DNA of 64,000 nt from Ryuthela nishihirai (lineage: Eukaryota > Arthropoda > Arachnida > Araneae > Heptathelidae). The stretch is from NCBI GenBank assembly GCA_038380435.1, contig JAWZYU010000006.1, positions 36,768,501 to 36,832,500 of the forward strand, given 5' to 3'. Positions 10,769 through 22,255 of this stretch are shown in pieces. The notes beneath the pieces are model-generated. The model had not been told where the DNA came from. It ran no database searches and saw only the letters and a program-made list of their open reading frames with translations. Positions within the stretch are counted from its first letter, which is position 1, and the number at the start of each line of letters is the position of its first letter. The translations under genes and the position numbers were made by a program.

Positions 10769-11156
10769 GGGGCGGGGGTGGATCAGTCGGTAGCGCGTCA
10801 GGCTCGTAATCTGTAGTTCCCAGTTTTGAGTCCCAGCTGGGTCAGCGTTGAGATTTATCTCCGCAAAATTCCTCGCCCTGCCCACGGTCAGTAGAGGACA
10901 CCGATGGGCTTGGAAAGTCCGCGGTTCGTCGGATGGGATGTTAAGCCGTGGTCCCGTGTGCGGGAGAGCCATACCCTCTACACGTTAAAGAACACGCTGG
11001 ATGGCCTTGACGAGAGGCTACCATCTGTCTCCCAACAGCTGTTCCAGTGGGTCCCCTCCCCCAACCTTCTCCGAGACTTCGGGGTCCATGTGACCTGGCC
11101 ATTTAGCCCATTATGTGCAAAAAAGTGCCGCTCAGAGGTAAAACAACCCAACCCAA
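10769..11156 (+). mobile_element. SINE-A, full length, inside the left transposon terminus
   Basis: Head to tail in sense orientation. An 11-bp TSD, cataggaacat, at 10758-10768 and 11157-11167. Confidence 0.9.
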
Positions 11157-11370
11157 CATAGGAACATATAGCCGCAAACGTCACCCGAGTGTGCTAGAGG
11201 ACATTATTTGCCACAAATTGACTTGGGCAGCACGAGTCATCATCATTCGAGTCGTTGACGTTTCGGGAGTAGGATGCATCGTTACAGTAATACTGAGATG
11301 GCAATATGTACTTAGCTTATGGGGCAGCGAATAGATATATAAGATAGAATAGATAGAATAAGGGCGAGGC

Positions 11371-12810
11371 ATGGTGCGATTGTATCGTGAACGGTTCCCA
11401 AACAGGGGCGTGAAACAGGGTCAAACTAGGGCGTTTGATGATAGGCTCGTGGCCTATCATCAAACGTTTCATCCCAGATTGTGTGAAACTGGATCTTTCG
11501 AAGTAAACAGCCATTGTGGTCGGGACCGAACGACGCGCACACCTGTCGTGGAAGAAGCGGTCTTACATGAAATTGAACGCAATTCAAGTACACGAGCTAT
11601 TTCGCATTACATTCGTGTACCTCAACCCAGCGTGTAGCGAGTATTACACGAGAAGTTGTTACACCCTTTTCAAATGCAACGGGTCCAGTCATTGGAAGAA
11701 GGGGATGACCACCTGCGTCTGGAATTCGCACGTTGGTTTTGCAAAAATGTGTCGCACAGCCGAAATTTCCAACAACAACAACGATGAAACTACCTTCTCA
11801 CGTGAGGGTGTTGTTCATAATTTGCATGTGTGGGCACATGACAACCCATGAGCTACACGCCCCCGTGCTGCGCAACACAGGTTCACCATAAGTGTTTGGC
11901 GGGCATTGTTTGAGATTGTTTACTTGGGCCATACCTTCTTCCATCACGACTAGACGGGCGTAGTTATCGGATATACCTGGAGGAGGTCTTGGCGGATTGG
12001 ATTGTTTTACCTCTGAGCGGCACTTTTTTGCACACCATGGGCTAAATGGCCAGGTCACATGGACCCCGAAGGCTCAGAGAAGGTTGGGGGAGGGGATCCA
12101 CTGGAACAGCTGTTGAGAGACAGATGGTAGCCTCCCGTCAAGGCCATCCAGCGTGTTCTTTAACGTGCACAGGCTCTCCACACACGGGGCCACGGCTTAA
12201 CGTCCCATCCGACGGACGGCGGCCTTTTCAAGCCCATCGGTGTCCCCTACTGACCGTGGGCAAGGTGGGGAATTTTGCGGAGATAAATCTCAACACTGAC
12301 CCAGCTGGGACTCGAACCTGGGAACTACAGATTACGAGCCTGGCGCGCTACCGACTGAGCCACCCCCGCCCCCTTCCATCACGATTAGACGGGCGTAGTT
12401 ATCGGATATACCTGGAAGAGGTCTTGCCGGAACTACTGCATGATGTTCCTGTATCTGTGCGCCGACGCATGTGGTTTCAGCACGACGGGGCGCTCTCACA
12501 TTTCACCTTGGTTGTGCGCGAGTATCTCAACAGCACCTTTCTTGAGCGATGGATTGTTCGGGGCGGATCTGCCGCTTGACCACCAAGATCACTCGACTTG
12601 CACCCCATTGATTTCTTCCTCTGGGGTTACCTCAAAGGCTTGTGTAAGAAACCCCCGTAGCCTCTGATGCTGACCTCGTCGCAACAGTTGTTGAAGCAAC
12701 AGCACGTGTCTGCGAGAGGCCTGGCATTTTTTGATCACGTTTGCCGATCCATGTGTCGACGTTGCGAGACATATATTGCTGCGGATGGAAAGAACTTTGA
12801 GCACTTCCTC
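11371..12810 (+). pseudogene. Mariner-like transposase (DUF4817-type N-terminus), broken
   Basis: The first 88 codons (11371-11637) begin MVRLYRERFPNRG, an N-terminal DNA-binding region that I recognise from arthropod transposases annotated with DUF4817. Downstream, a catalytic block WFQHDGALSHFTLVVREYLN is followed by a conserved Gly-rich stretch and the LHPIDFFLWGYLKGL motif. The end, at the stop near 12810, reads AADGKNFEHFL. Stops, frameshifts, a SINE and its 58-bp flanking duplication interrupt it. The sequence at 11432-11466 is a 15-bp-arm hairpin replacing normal coding sequence. Dead copy; family name is from memory of motifs. Confidence 0.75.
11996..12372 (-). mobile_element. SINE-A, near full length, with a 58-bp flanking duplication
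   Basis: Antisense copy. The 58 bp before it (11938-11995) recur after it (12373-12430) with three mismatches, far longer than the TSDs of the other copies here. Confidence 0.9.
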
Positions 12811-13053
12811 TGAAATTGTAAACATAATGTGTAATAAACATGTTGTTATACCTTATTTGTATTCCTTGATTTTTGATTCTTCCTGTACATCTAGCACACT
12901 CAGGTGATATTTGCGGCTATATGTTCTTATGTAAAAATGGTTTGTTTTTGTATTTCTCACCTACCTTTACAGTTTGTCTAAGACCTTTTGAATCACCCTG
13001 TATATTTGTGGGAATTTCTTCCTCCCTTGTAGTACACACTTCCTATTTTCAGA

Positions 13054-13440
13054 TTGGATTGGATTGTTTTACCTCTAAGCGGCACTTTTTTGCACACCAT
13101 GGGCTAAATTGGCCAGGTCACATGGACCCCGAAGGCTCAGAGAAGGTTGGGGGAGGGGACCCACTGGAACAGCTGTTGGGAGACAGATGGTAGCCTCCCG
13201 TCAAGGCCATCCAGCGTGTTATTTAACGTGCACAGGGTATGGCTCTCCCGCACACGGGGCCACGGCTTAACGTCCCATCGACGGACGGCTGCCTTTCCAA
13301 GCCCATCGGTGTCCCCTACTGACCGTGGGCAGAGCGGGGAGTTTTGCGGAGATAAATCTCAAAGCTGACCCAGCTAGGACTCGAACCTGGGAACTACAGA
13401 TTACGAGCCTGGCGCGCTACCGACTGAGCCACCCCTGCCC
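13054..13440 (-). mobile_element. SINE-A, full length, antisense
   Basis: 13-bp TSD tcctattttcaga at 13041-13053 and 13441-13453. The target is the first unit of the ~300-bp tandem repeat. Confidence 0.9.
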
Positions 13441-14220
13441 TCCTATTTTCAGAGAGCAGACTTTCGGAGACTTCTCTCTGTAGTGTCCGATACTTTTGTT
13501 TGAAGTGTGTTGCGGAGAAATTTGTGTGGCCAATGGCCATTGTCCGCCCAAAACCTTTCCTCTTTTGTGTGTATTCTAGAGCTCGATATATCCTTTTCTT
13601 TCGTAACTTCTATCGTCATTATTTTTGCAATTCTTGTGGAAATGGACGAATTTCACTGGTCAGTAGTACAACTAAGTGAATTCTTTTCATTACTAAGGCA
13701 TTTCTTTGTATCATTTTTTGTTGGGTTAGTGTACTATAAGGGCACACAATTCCGATTTTTATGGAGCAGAATTTCCGATACTCACCTCGCTGTTCTCGAT
13801 GCTTTTGTTTGAAGTATTTTGCGCCGAAATTTGTGTGGCCATTGGCCACCCAACTGTCCACTCAAAACCTTTCCTCTTTTGTTTGTATTCTAGAGCTTCA
13901 TACATCTTTTTCTTTCGCAACCCCTATCAACTTTGTTTTGTAATTCTCGTGGTAATGGACGAATTTCACTGATTCTTTTCATTACTAAGGCATTCCTTGG
14001 TATCTTTTTCGTTGGAATTATGTGCCCTTATAGAACACTCATCCGATTTTCATGGAGCAGACTTTCGGTATTCACTACGCTCTTCTTCGATGCTTTTGTT
14101 TGTAGTGTGTTGCGATTAAAGATAGGTGACCAATGGCAGACCTCCTTTCCGCTTCTTCAACGCTGGGCATCCTTTTCCTTCTCAACTCTTATCGCTTTGG
14201 TTTTGCAATTCTAGTGGTTA
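13441..14220. repeat. Tandem repeat, ~300-bp unit, about 2.5 copies
   Basis: The block gcttttgtttgaagtgtgttg recurs at about 13491, 13798 and 14091. It is followed each time by related sequence including ccaatggcca and tcctcttttgt. Phe/Ser-rich open frames here come from the T-rich repeat. Confidence 0.85.
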
Positions 14221-14593
14221 TTTGCTACAACTAACATCAGACGTTTCTATAGCAACGGTCAGGTAAAATCTCTTTCCTCTATCGTCGACGGAGAACAACA
14301 AATCCGGAAAGCTATGTCAACATTTTATTGGATCTTTGTGGTTCTTTAGGATGGAGGTAGGAGAAAATGGAAAAGAAGTTGAAATGAAAAAAAAGGGAAG
14401 AGAAGAACACTAGAGAAGAAGAATGCAAGTAGGAAGAGAAACAAAATTTGACAATTCACTATTCCTCTAAAATTCTCTACTAATATAAGGTAATCGGATA
14501 GAAGAAACGCTTTCTTCAGATTTCAATATTTATTGGTAACTCCCGTTTAGGTAAGAGTACTGTCGGGGTCTCTCACCCAAACCTTTTCCCATC
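14221..14593. other. Purine-rich low-complexity sequence
   Basis: A/G-rich from about 14345 to 14450. No gene seen. Confidence 0.5.
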
Positions 14594-14963
14594 GTTCTCT
14601 GACCCCGAGGGCTCAGAGAAGGTTCAGGAAAGATTACCCACTGGATAGATATTAGGAGACAGACGGTAACTACACCTGAAGGTCATCAGCACGTTCTTTA
14701 ATGTGCACAAATTATGGCTCTCCTGCACATGGAAACATGGTTTAATGTCCCATTCGACGGACGGAGGACTTTCCAAGACGTTGGTTGTTTGGAGTTTTAT
14801 GGCGCATGAGCTACTAAGGCTATAATGCGCCTTTCCAAGACGATCAGCGTTCACTTTCTAATCGGGGTTTGGCGGAGATAAAACTCACTGTGGGACTCGA
14901 ACCTGCAAACTGCAGTTTACGAGTCTGACGCACTACTGACTGAGCCAACCCCCGCCCCAAGTG
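14594..14963 (-). mobile_element. SINE-A, old antisense copy carrying a nested insertion
   Basis: The body and head are recognisable; the 3' end is missing. The AACC element at 14781-14830 interrupts it. Confidence 0.8.
14781..14830 (-). mobile_element. AACC-tailed short retroelement, 50-bp 5'-truncated copy
   Basis: Flanked by a perfect 12-bp TSD, ctttccaagacg (14769-14780 and 14831-14842). It shares its end sequence with the element at 2192-2322 and lacks that copy's 5' part. Confidence 0.75.
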
Positions 14964-15021
14964 CCTCCCTATGGCGGAGTGTTTAGCGTGCTTAGCTACT
15001 TTTCTAACCCCGCATAAGAGT

Positions 15022-15366
15022 CGGGAGTGGCTCAGTCGATATCGCCAAGCTTGTAATCTGCAGTTCCTAGGTTCGATTCCCTTCTGGTCGAGGGTTCAGA
15101 TTTATCTCCGCAAAACTTCACGCCCTGTCTTCGTTCAGTAGGGGAAACTGATGGGCTTGGAAAGGCCATTGTCCATCAGATGGGGACGCTAAGCTGTGGC
15201 TACGTGCAAGAACACGTGGGATGGCCTTGACGGGAGGCTATCATCTGTCTCCTAATAGCTGCAGTCCTCTCCCCCAACCTCCTCTGAGCCTTCGTGGTAC
15301 TCGTGACCTTGTCATTTAGCCCATTGTGTGCAAAAAATGCAACTCAGAGGTAAAACAACCCAACCC
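15022..15366 (+). mobile_element. SINE-A, diverged, sense
   Basis: Head (gtggctcagtcg), body and tail in order. A probable imperfect TSD, accccg[c/g]ataag, flanks it. Confidence 0.8.
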
Positions 15367-15599
15367 CGGATAAGCCACGAGTGTTTGTTTTCTACATTGG
15401 TTTCCATAATAAATTAAGGAAAACTCAGAAAAATTATGATAAAAAAAAATACATGAATGATTTTAATGAAATTTGATGGAAACATGAATTACAATGCTAG
15501 TTTCAGAATGGCATAAAATATTTTACACTAGAAACATTTTTCGTCAAAAAATAACACTTAGAGGAACTTGTCCAAAACTGAGGTGTCAGAATGCAATGG
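15367..15599. other. Unassigned AT-rich sequence
   Basis: It may include the downstream terminal region of the minus-strand Tc1 remnant, but no convincing inverted terminus was found. Confidence 0.4.
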
Positions 15600-16490
15600 G
15601 CAAAGGTCTTTAATAAGGTAACCCCTTACAGCAATGCGAGCACGACAACGATTGTTCCACGTTGTTTATCATTGTTCCTTTAAAGCAGCAATAAGCTCCT
15701 CCTTTGTTTCAGGTGGCAGGTTGAGGCCAGCAATAAGTCTCCCTAGAGCATCTCACACATGCTCAATAGGATTTAGGTCGGGAAATTGAGCTGGCCACTC
15801 CATGAGCATAATGGTCTCCTCTTGAAGGTATTGTTCCACTAGTCGAGCTCTATGTGGACGAGCGTTATCGTCTTGTAAGATGAATGTTTCACCTATTACA
15901 TCAGAGTAAGGACGTACATAAGGGTTCAGGATGTCCTCCCTATACCTTTGATTATTGAGGTTCCCACTTGTCAACACGTAGAGGTCTGTGCGTCCACCTA
16001 AACACACACATTACCTCTGCCGTAACTGTCTCTTTGATGGATGTTACTGAGATGATAGCGGGTACCTCATTCTCCCCATATCAAACAATATCTGAAATTA
16101 TTCTGCAAGCAATATTTGGACTCATCTGTGAAGAGTACGGACTTCCATTGCTCTTCTGTCCAGTTAACATGCGTGCGTGCCCAATTCAACCTCTCTCTCC
16201 TGTGTATACAAATTACTGGCCTTCTAGTGTACAGACCTCCCTCATGAAGCCTTCTACGCACAGTAGAAGCTAATACGACCCTCCCAGTGGCTGCTGCAAG
16301 AGAGGATCGTTACTGAGAGGGTAGACGTCTTGCTCCTTCTCGCTATTAATCACAGATATCGATTTTGCTAACCTACGAGAAACCTCCGAGATGGGGAATC
16401 CGTGCTAAGAAATTGATTCCACAATCTATGGAGCTCAGAAAGACTCATATTCAGCCATTGTGCCACGTCTGACTGACTTTGGCCTGCTTC
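15600..16490 (-). pseudogene. Tc1-type transposase remnant
   Basis: Reading leftward from about 16490, the N-terminal DNA-binding region is scattered over several frames. Next come RRRLHEGGLYTRRPVICI and the first catalytic Asp in VLFTDESKYC (about 16100-16260). After a shift follow LQDDNARPHRARLVEQYLQ and PDLNPIEHV (15753-16007), giving the other two catalytic residues. The end is cut by stops near 15750. The motif set fits a DD34E Tc1 transposase distinct from the one at 841. Several frameshifts and stops make it nonfunctional. Flanking inverted repeats were not identified. Confidence 0.85.
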
Positions 16491-16776
16491 GTACCGGACA
16501 ATAGCTATTGGTCGGCACTGAGGTGGCCAATAGCTATTGGCGTTATGGCAATGGCTATGGCAATCCTATGCAGCCACCGCAGTTCATTTGGAAAATGATG
16601 TCTCGAGGTCATTCTTACAAAGTGGCTATTTCGAATTTCTTTATTCACATTTACAACACAAAATAACGATCCATTCCAAAACGCCCGTTTCATGCCGCTA
16701 TCCGATTACGCAAACTGACACAACCTAGACTAATTTGCATACGATATACTCACTTGACATTACTGGTTACATAAGG
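16491..16776. other. Unassigned sequence with short repeats
   Basis: Contains repeated ggccaatagctattgg and ggcaatggctatggcaat motifs near 16500-16565. No gene. Confidence 0.5.
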
Positions 16777-17157
16777 GGCGGGGGTGGCTCAGTTGGTAGC
16801 GCGCCAGGCTCGTAATCTGCAGTTCCCAGGTTCGAGTTCCAACTGAGTCAGTGTTGAGACTTATCTCCATAAAACTCCCCGCCCTGCCCACGGTCAATAG
16901 GGGACACCGATGGGCTTGGTAAGGTCGCCGTCCGTCAGATGGGACGTTAAGCCTTGGTCCGTGTGCGTGAGAGCTACACCCTGCGCACGTTAAAGAACAC
17001 GCTGGATGGCCTTGACGGGAGGCTACCATCTGTCTCCCAACAGCTGTTCCAGTGGATCCCCTCCCCCAACCTTCTCTGAGCCTTAGTGGTCCATGTGATC
17101 TGGCCATTTAGCCCATAGTGTGCAAAAAAGTGCCGCTCAGAGGTAAAACAACCCAAC
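16777..17157 (+). mobile_element. SINE-A, full length, sense
   Basis: A and B boxes present; the tail ends acaacccaacc. No clear TSD. Confidence 0.9.
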
Positions 17158-17159
17158 CA

Positions 17160-17450
17160 TTTAAAAATTACGGCTATTCGTTAAGCTCTCCTGATTTTTT
17201 TCCTTTAAAATTCTGATTACTCGTCAAACCCAATCCATTAAAACTGTTCCGATTTTTTCGCCAGAAATTGCAACTACTCGTTAAGGTCCCCTTCCATTAA
17301 TTTTTCCTTTAAAATTTCAACTACTCGTCAAACCGAACACATTACTCTCTCATTTTCTCATTTAAAAATACGACTACGCGTTAAGATCCCGTGCTATTTT
17401 TCCCCCTTGAAAATTTCGACTATTCGTCAAACCCAACTGAAAAAACATCA
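17160..17450. repeat. Diverged tandem repeat, ~60-bp subunits
   Basis: Subunits alternate the motifs actattcgttaag and actactcgtcaaac, with T-rich spacers. Confidence 0.7.
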
Positions 17451-18272
17451 AGGGTAGTCTTATTCAGGAAGATATAGATAGAGAGATAATTTTCATTTCA
17501 GATAATGTTTAATAGCATACAAAAGCTTTCGAGGTCTCACAAGCGTAGGCTCGTTCGTGAGATCTCGTACAGAAACAATTTCAATTGAAAACATCAGTCG
17601 TCACATTGAATACACAAAAAACGAAAACAATTGAAAACAAAAGATTTCTAGTAATCCAGAAAGTGTGAAAGTCAGAAAGGAAGAAACATTCAGTATCTAT
17701 CTTAAAAATAAACAGTTCTTGTAGTTTAATGGAAAAAAAGTTTCCACATCATCCAGTTTCAAAATGTAGTTCTTCAGAACTTTAGAAAACAAATGAAAAT
17801 TGGCAATATTTTTCATGCTAACCGGGAGAGAGGAAAGGAATTTCGGTGCTAAGTACAAAAAATACTACCTAAAAATTTCCTTATAGGGATTCATATGTTT
17901 TAAGGAATGTGCAAGAATTTCATATGTTTATATGTGCAGGAATTTCATATGTTTGTGAGGAAACAACATTTCCTCACAAACCATTGTGAGGAACAACAAC
18001 TATGTGAGGAACAACAACTATGTGCAGACCATTTGTACTTAGTAGAAAGTCACAAACCATTGTGAGGAACAACACCATTTGTGAGGAACAACAACTATGT
18101 GCAGGAATTTCATATGTTATATGTGCAGGAATTTCATATGTTTTTATCTCGTCTTAATGGGTAATTATTCGTATCAGTTTTAATGCTTTCATTTCTAAAG
18201 TAAAAATATTTAATAATTTCGAAAAAATGATCAAATGTAAAGACAAAATTCCTGCTTCTCGAAACAAAGGTA
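17451..18272. repeat. AT-rich sequence with a short repeat cluster
   Basis: From about 17890 to 18140, motifs caggaatttcatatg and gtgaggaacaacaac recur many times. The rest shows no gene. Confidence 0.6.
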
Positions 18273-18286
18273 ATGAAGGTTACGTT

Positions 18287-18671
18287 GGGTTGTTTTACCT
18301 CTGAGCGGCACTTTTTTGCACACCATGGACTAAATGGCCAGGTCACATGGACCCCGAAGGCTCAGAGAAGGTTGGGGGAGGGGACCCACTGGAACAGCTG
18401 TTGGGAGACAGATGGTAGCCTCCCTTCAAGGCCATCCAGCGTGTTCTTTAACGTGCACAGGGTATGTATGGTTCTCCCGCACACGGGGCCACGGCTTAAC
18501 GTCCCATCCGACGGACGGCGGCCTTTCCAAGCCCATCGGTGTCCCCTACTGACCGTGGACAGGGCGGGGAATTTTGCGGAGATAAATCTCAACGCTGACC
18601 CAGCTGGGACTCGAACCTGGGAACTACAGATTACGAGCCTGGCGCGCTACCGACTGAGCCACTCCCGCCCG
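18287..18671 (-). mobile_element. SINE-A, full length, antisense
   Basis: 14-bp TSD atgaaggttacgtt at 18273-18286 and 18672-18685. Close to the family consensus, hence relatively young. Confidence 0.92.
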
Positions 18672-18685
18672 ATGAAGGTTACGTT

Positions 18686-19356
18686 TTTGGGCTTTTAATT
18701 AATAAGCTAATAAATCTCTTTTGCAGCACTGAAAGTTCACCTGTATCATTTTTTTTCTTGTAATTCGATCATGCAGCATAAATATTCCAAATGGATTATT
18801 AAATAATTGCCAGGGCGATAATTTCCGAGCCATTGATTCCTATATAACTGCAAGAAAATAATTGCACTCTGCCAAAACGATCTTACAGATAACAGTTATC
18901 ACTATATGCTGCAGGTAGCTAAGTATTCTCAATGCCACCAAGTTAATTCTGATTAATATCTTTTGTTGAACTTACGGAAAGTTTCTTCAGCAAGAAAGAA
19001 TACTATACACATTGATAACTTCATGAATGTTCCATTGATGAAACCAGTTTTCAATATCCTTTGACTTTTATCGAAACTAAACTTTTCTACGATTTATGTC
19101 GTGCGGAATCGATTCTTCCCGCCTTCTGGAAGGTGAACAATAAGCAGTCCGATATTAAATCTAGCGCCAAACATTGTGAGGTTAATTAAAGTGCTCCTCA
19201 AAAGCTCCTTAGTTCGTAATTTTCTGCTGCGAAATATCACGCGATCTGAAACAAAATGAAACTTTTTTAGCCACTTTGATTTTAGAGCTCTTACAGCCTT
19301 AATACTATCTAATTATAGTTAATTAATAGCTGATTCTGAGTGAGTGAGTTGAAGAT
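18686..19356. other. Unassigned AT-rich sequence
   Basis: No open frame of note and no repeat recognised. Confidence 0.5.
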
Positions 19357-19757
19357 GGGTTCCTTTGCCTCTGAGAGAGTTTTTTGTGCACAATTGGCAA
19401 AATGGCTGCGTCACAGGTTGAGTTTCCTCTGAGTGGCTTTTTTTGTCCACAATGGATTAAATGGCCAGGTCACAAGGACCCCAAGGGCTGAGAGAAGATT
19501 GAGGAAGGGGAACCACTGGACAGCTGTTGCGAGACAGATGGTAGTCTCCCGTCAAGGCCATCCAGCGCATACGGATCACAGCTTAACGTCCCATCCGACG
19601 GACGGCGGCTTTTTCAAGCCGACTGGTATCCCCTACTGACCAAGGGCAATATGGAGAGTGTTGCGGAGACAAATCTCAATGCTGACCCATCTGGGACCCG
19701 AACTTGGAAACTGCAGATTACAAGTCTGGCGTGCTACCTAGTGAGCCACCCTCTCCC
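19357..19757 (-). mobile_element. SINE-A, old antisense copy plus a duplicated 3' fragment
   Basis: A short 3' fragment (19357-19412) precedes a diverged near-complete antisense copy (19417-19757). Confidence 0.75.
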
Positions 19758-19767
19758 CAGGTCACAA

Positions 19768-20362
19768 GGAACTGCTGTTATCTCAGTCGATAGCGAACCA
19801 GGCAAGTAATCCGTATCTCCGAGGTTCGAGTCCCATCTGTCGCAGCAGTGATATTTGGCTCCGCTAAACTAACACTTAACTAAATGGTTAACGCGCTTGG
19901 TTACTAATCAAAAGGGTCTGGGTTCGAGCCCCAAGAAAGTCATGAATTTTTGTATTTTCTTTCTACTGAGGTCTCGCATTTCTCACAGACTTTCTACTAA
20001 GACGTATACATTGACAGGCTCCTGTCAGACCTCTGTGACGCAGCTACTTGAAAGGTAATTTATTTCATTTTTTTAAAACCAACACTATCTCCTTGCTCAG
20101 AAAGAGGACACCGATGGGCTGGAAAAGGTAGCCGTCCATCGGAAGGGACGTTAAGCCGTGGCTCCTTGTACGAGACAGTTGTACCCTGTGCACGTTCTTT
20201 AACGTGCTGGATGACCTTCACGAGAGGCTTTCATCTGCTTCCTAACAACTATCCAGTGGGTTACCTTGCCCAGTCCTTCTTTGAGTCCTTGGGGTCCTGG
20301 TGACCTGGCCATTTACCCCACTGCGTACAAAAAGGTGCCGCTCAGAGGTAAAACAACCCAAC
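19768..20362 (+). mobile_element. SINE-A, sense, split by a SINE-B
   Basis: The head lies at 19768-19876 and the body and tail at 20087-20362. The gap is a SINE-B. Confidence 0.75.
19877..20076 (+). mobile_element. SINE-B, inserted in SINE-A
   Basis: Diverged tRNA-like head (B box gggttcgagcccc), body gacaggctcctgtcagacctctg, and a T-rich end. Imperfect 10-bp TSD aac[t/c]aacact at 19867-19876 and 20077-20086. Confidence 0.8.
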
Positions 20363-20369
20363 TAATGTC

Positions 20370-20770
20370 ACAACGACCTCAAGGATTTAGAGAAGATTGG
20401 AGAAGGGGACCCACTGAACAGCTGTTAGGGGACAGATGGTAGCGTCCCATCAAGGGCAACCAGCATGCTCTTCTTTTTGCAACACATAGGACAGAGAAGA
20501 ATCCTAGAAGCTATTCCTAGCATTTACAAGTCTTCTCATACAAGGACATGCCCTACTAAGATCGAATTCACTGATGACCACTGCCTCAGTTAGAGCTCAG
20601 AACACAGAGCTTGTAACACAGAATACAAAGTTTGCCTTGCTGAAACCGACCAAGCGGCCTCTTTGACATGCTCAGGGCATGACTCTCTTACACACGAGCC
20701 AAGCTTAACTCCCATCTGGACGAAGGCGGCCTGTCGAAGCTCGTGTGTTTCCCCTTTTTAGCTGAAGGCA
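20370..20770 (-). mobile_element. SINE-A, antisense, interrupted by ~190 bp of unknown sequence
   Basis: Body pieces at 20370-20470 and 20668-20770 flank an unrelated block bounded by catgctc on both sides. Confidence 0.6.
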
Positions 20771-20984
20771 GGTAGGTTCAAAACCTGGTTTTCATTAAGA
20801 TAGATTCGATTTAAAACAGCAATCTACGATCAAGTTTTTCTGTTTACAGATTTATCTTCAAACAGCCGTTTTCGACACCTGTATATTTTCACCATTTTAC
20901 AACTCTAGAGCTGTTGTGTTCCTTAATTCCCTAAAGATGACTTCTCATTGGTTACGCACCGATTGATTTGTTAAGGCCATAGGT

Positions 20985-21500
20985 TGTATGTTAAGCCGTG
21001 GTTCTGTGTTCAGAATAGCTATACTCTGGCCATGTTAAAGAACACACCGGATGGCTTTGACGGTAGGCTTCCATCTGTCGCTTAATAGCTGTCCACAGTG
21101 AGTTCTCTTCTCCCACCATTCTATGAGCACTTGGGGTTCTTATGACTGGTCCATTTAGCCCACTGGGCGCAAAAAAGGGCCGCTCAGATGTAAAACCACA
21201 CAACTCTGTGCAGGTTAAAGGACACATTGGATGGCCTCGACGGGAGGCTACCTTCTCTCTTAACAGCTGTTAACAGCTGCCCAGAGTGAGTCCTCTTCTC
21301 CCAGCATTCTCTGAGCGCTTGGGGTCCTTGTGACATGTCCATTTAACCCACTGGGCGCATAAAAGTACCGCTCAGATGTAAAACCACACAACTCTGTGCA
21401 GGCTAAAAAAAGACACTGGATGACGTTGACGGGAGTCTTCCATCTGTCTCTTAACAGATGTCCAGTGGGTCCCCTCCACACAACCTTCCCTTCACCATTC
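20985..21500 (+). repeat. Tandem array of SINE-A 3' halves
   Basis: Three successive sense copies of the 3' half (from about 20990, 21205 and 21396; the third is partial). Each starts near ttaaagaacacac or its variant. The first two end with ctcagatgtaaaaccacacaac. The shared gatgtaaaaccacacaac variant shows local duplication. Confidence 0.8.
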
Positions 21501-21530
21501 AACTCACTTAAAAAAACTAATTTCACTCAC

Positions 21531-21563
21531 AACCCCCCCCCCCCCCCCAAAAAAAAAAAAAAG
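21531..21563. repeat. Poly-C/poly-A homopolymer tract
   Basis: About 18 C followed by about 14 A. Such a tract is prone to sequencing error. Confidence 0.9.
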
Positions 21564-22083
21564 GTTCTTCTCAGGGGTAACCCAATCCACCTTACGCGAA
21601 TGATGTATCTACACTTTTTAAGAAAAGCAGATCAAATTCCCGTGGACTTCTGATTCGTGCTGTTCGTTTAATGAGATAGATTCAAGAATATTTGAATAGC
21701 GAAAGCATCTTCATGCTTTCAAGAGTCTCAATTAAAGTCCAAAGTAAATAGAGGGCACTTAATTATCTACACGGAAAATTACTTCCCACTTTGCATACGT
21801 TTGTTGTTTTAACTGAGAGATAGGGTAATATGGTACTTCTCTTTACCACAGTAAGATAGTAATTAGTTGGAACGGTGGTCTCCAAAGAGAATGAAATAAC
21901 GCCCTGTTCATCCATGTTCCTTTTTCTGAATTGTCACAAGCATCTTCAGGTAATGGCGAAAAATGTCCCTACGGAGAGGGAAATTAAGCACCTGTTGCGC
22001 AGATAATAAATGCTGATAAAGCTCCTAAATGCAAGGACATGTAGAAAAACAAGAAAATTAGGAAGGTAAAGAAATACAGGAAT
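21564..22083. other. Unassigned sequence
   Basis: No gene or recognised repeat. Confidence 0.5.
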
Positions 22084-22255
22084 TGATTATACTTTGTGCA
22101 CGTTAAAGAACACGCTGGATGGCATTTACGGGAACATCTGTCCAATGGGACCCTTTCCCCAGCTTTCTCTAAGCCCTCAGGGTCCTTGTGACCTGGCCAT
22201 CTAGGCCTAATGTGTTCAAAATAAGAGCCGCTAAGAGGTAAAACAATCCAACCCT
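22084..22255 (+). mobile_element. SINE-A 3' half, sense, with internal deletion
   Basis: Runs from gtgcacgttaaagaacacg to the tail acaatccaaccc. Confidence 0.8.

Larger units (their letters stand above)
10691..13000 (+). mobile_element. Mariner-like DNA transposon with long inverted termini
   Basis: CAGGGTGATTCAAAAGGTC begins at 10691 and its inverted complement ends at 13000, each bordered by TA. The inverted repeats continue for about 110 bp once the left one is corrected for a SINE insertion (10769-11156); the right repeat runs from about 12889. A second SINE-A sits at 11996-12372. Without these insertions the element is about 1.5 kb. It encodes one decayed transposase. Confidence 0.9.

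Noticed and set aside
18273..18698. Recurrent 60-180 codon open frames, such as the one at 18273-18698, as protein genes
   Set aside because: They all lie in SINE-A and repeat with the element in either strand. They start and stop at SINE edges or mutations, and the element is a Pol III-type noncoding retroposon.
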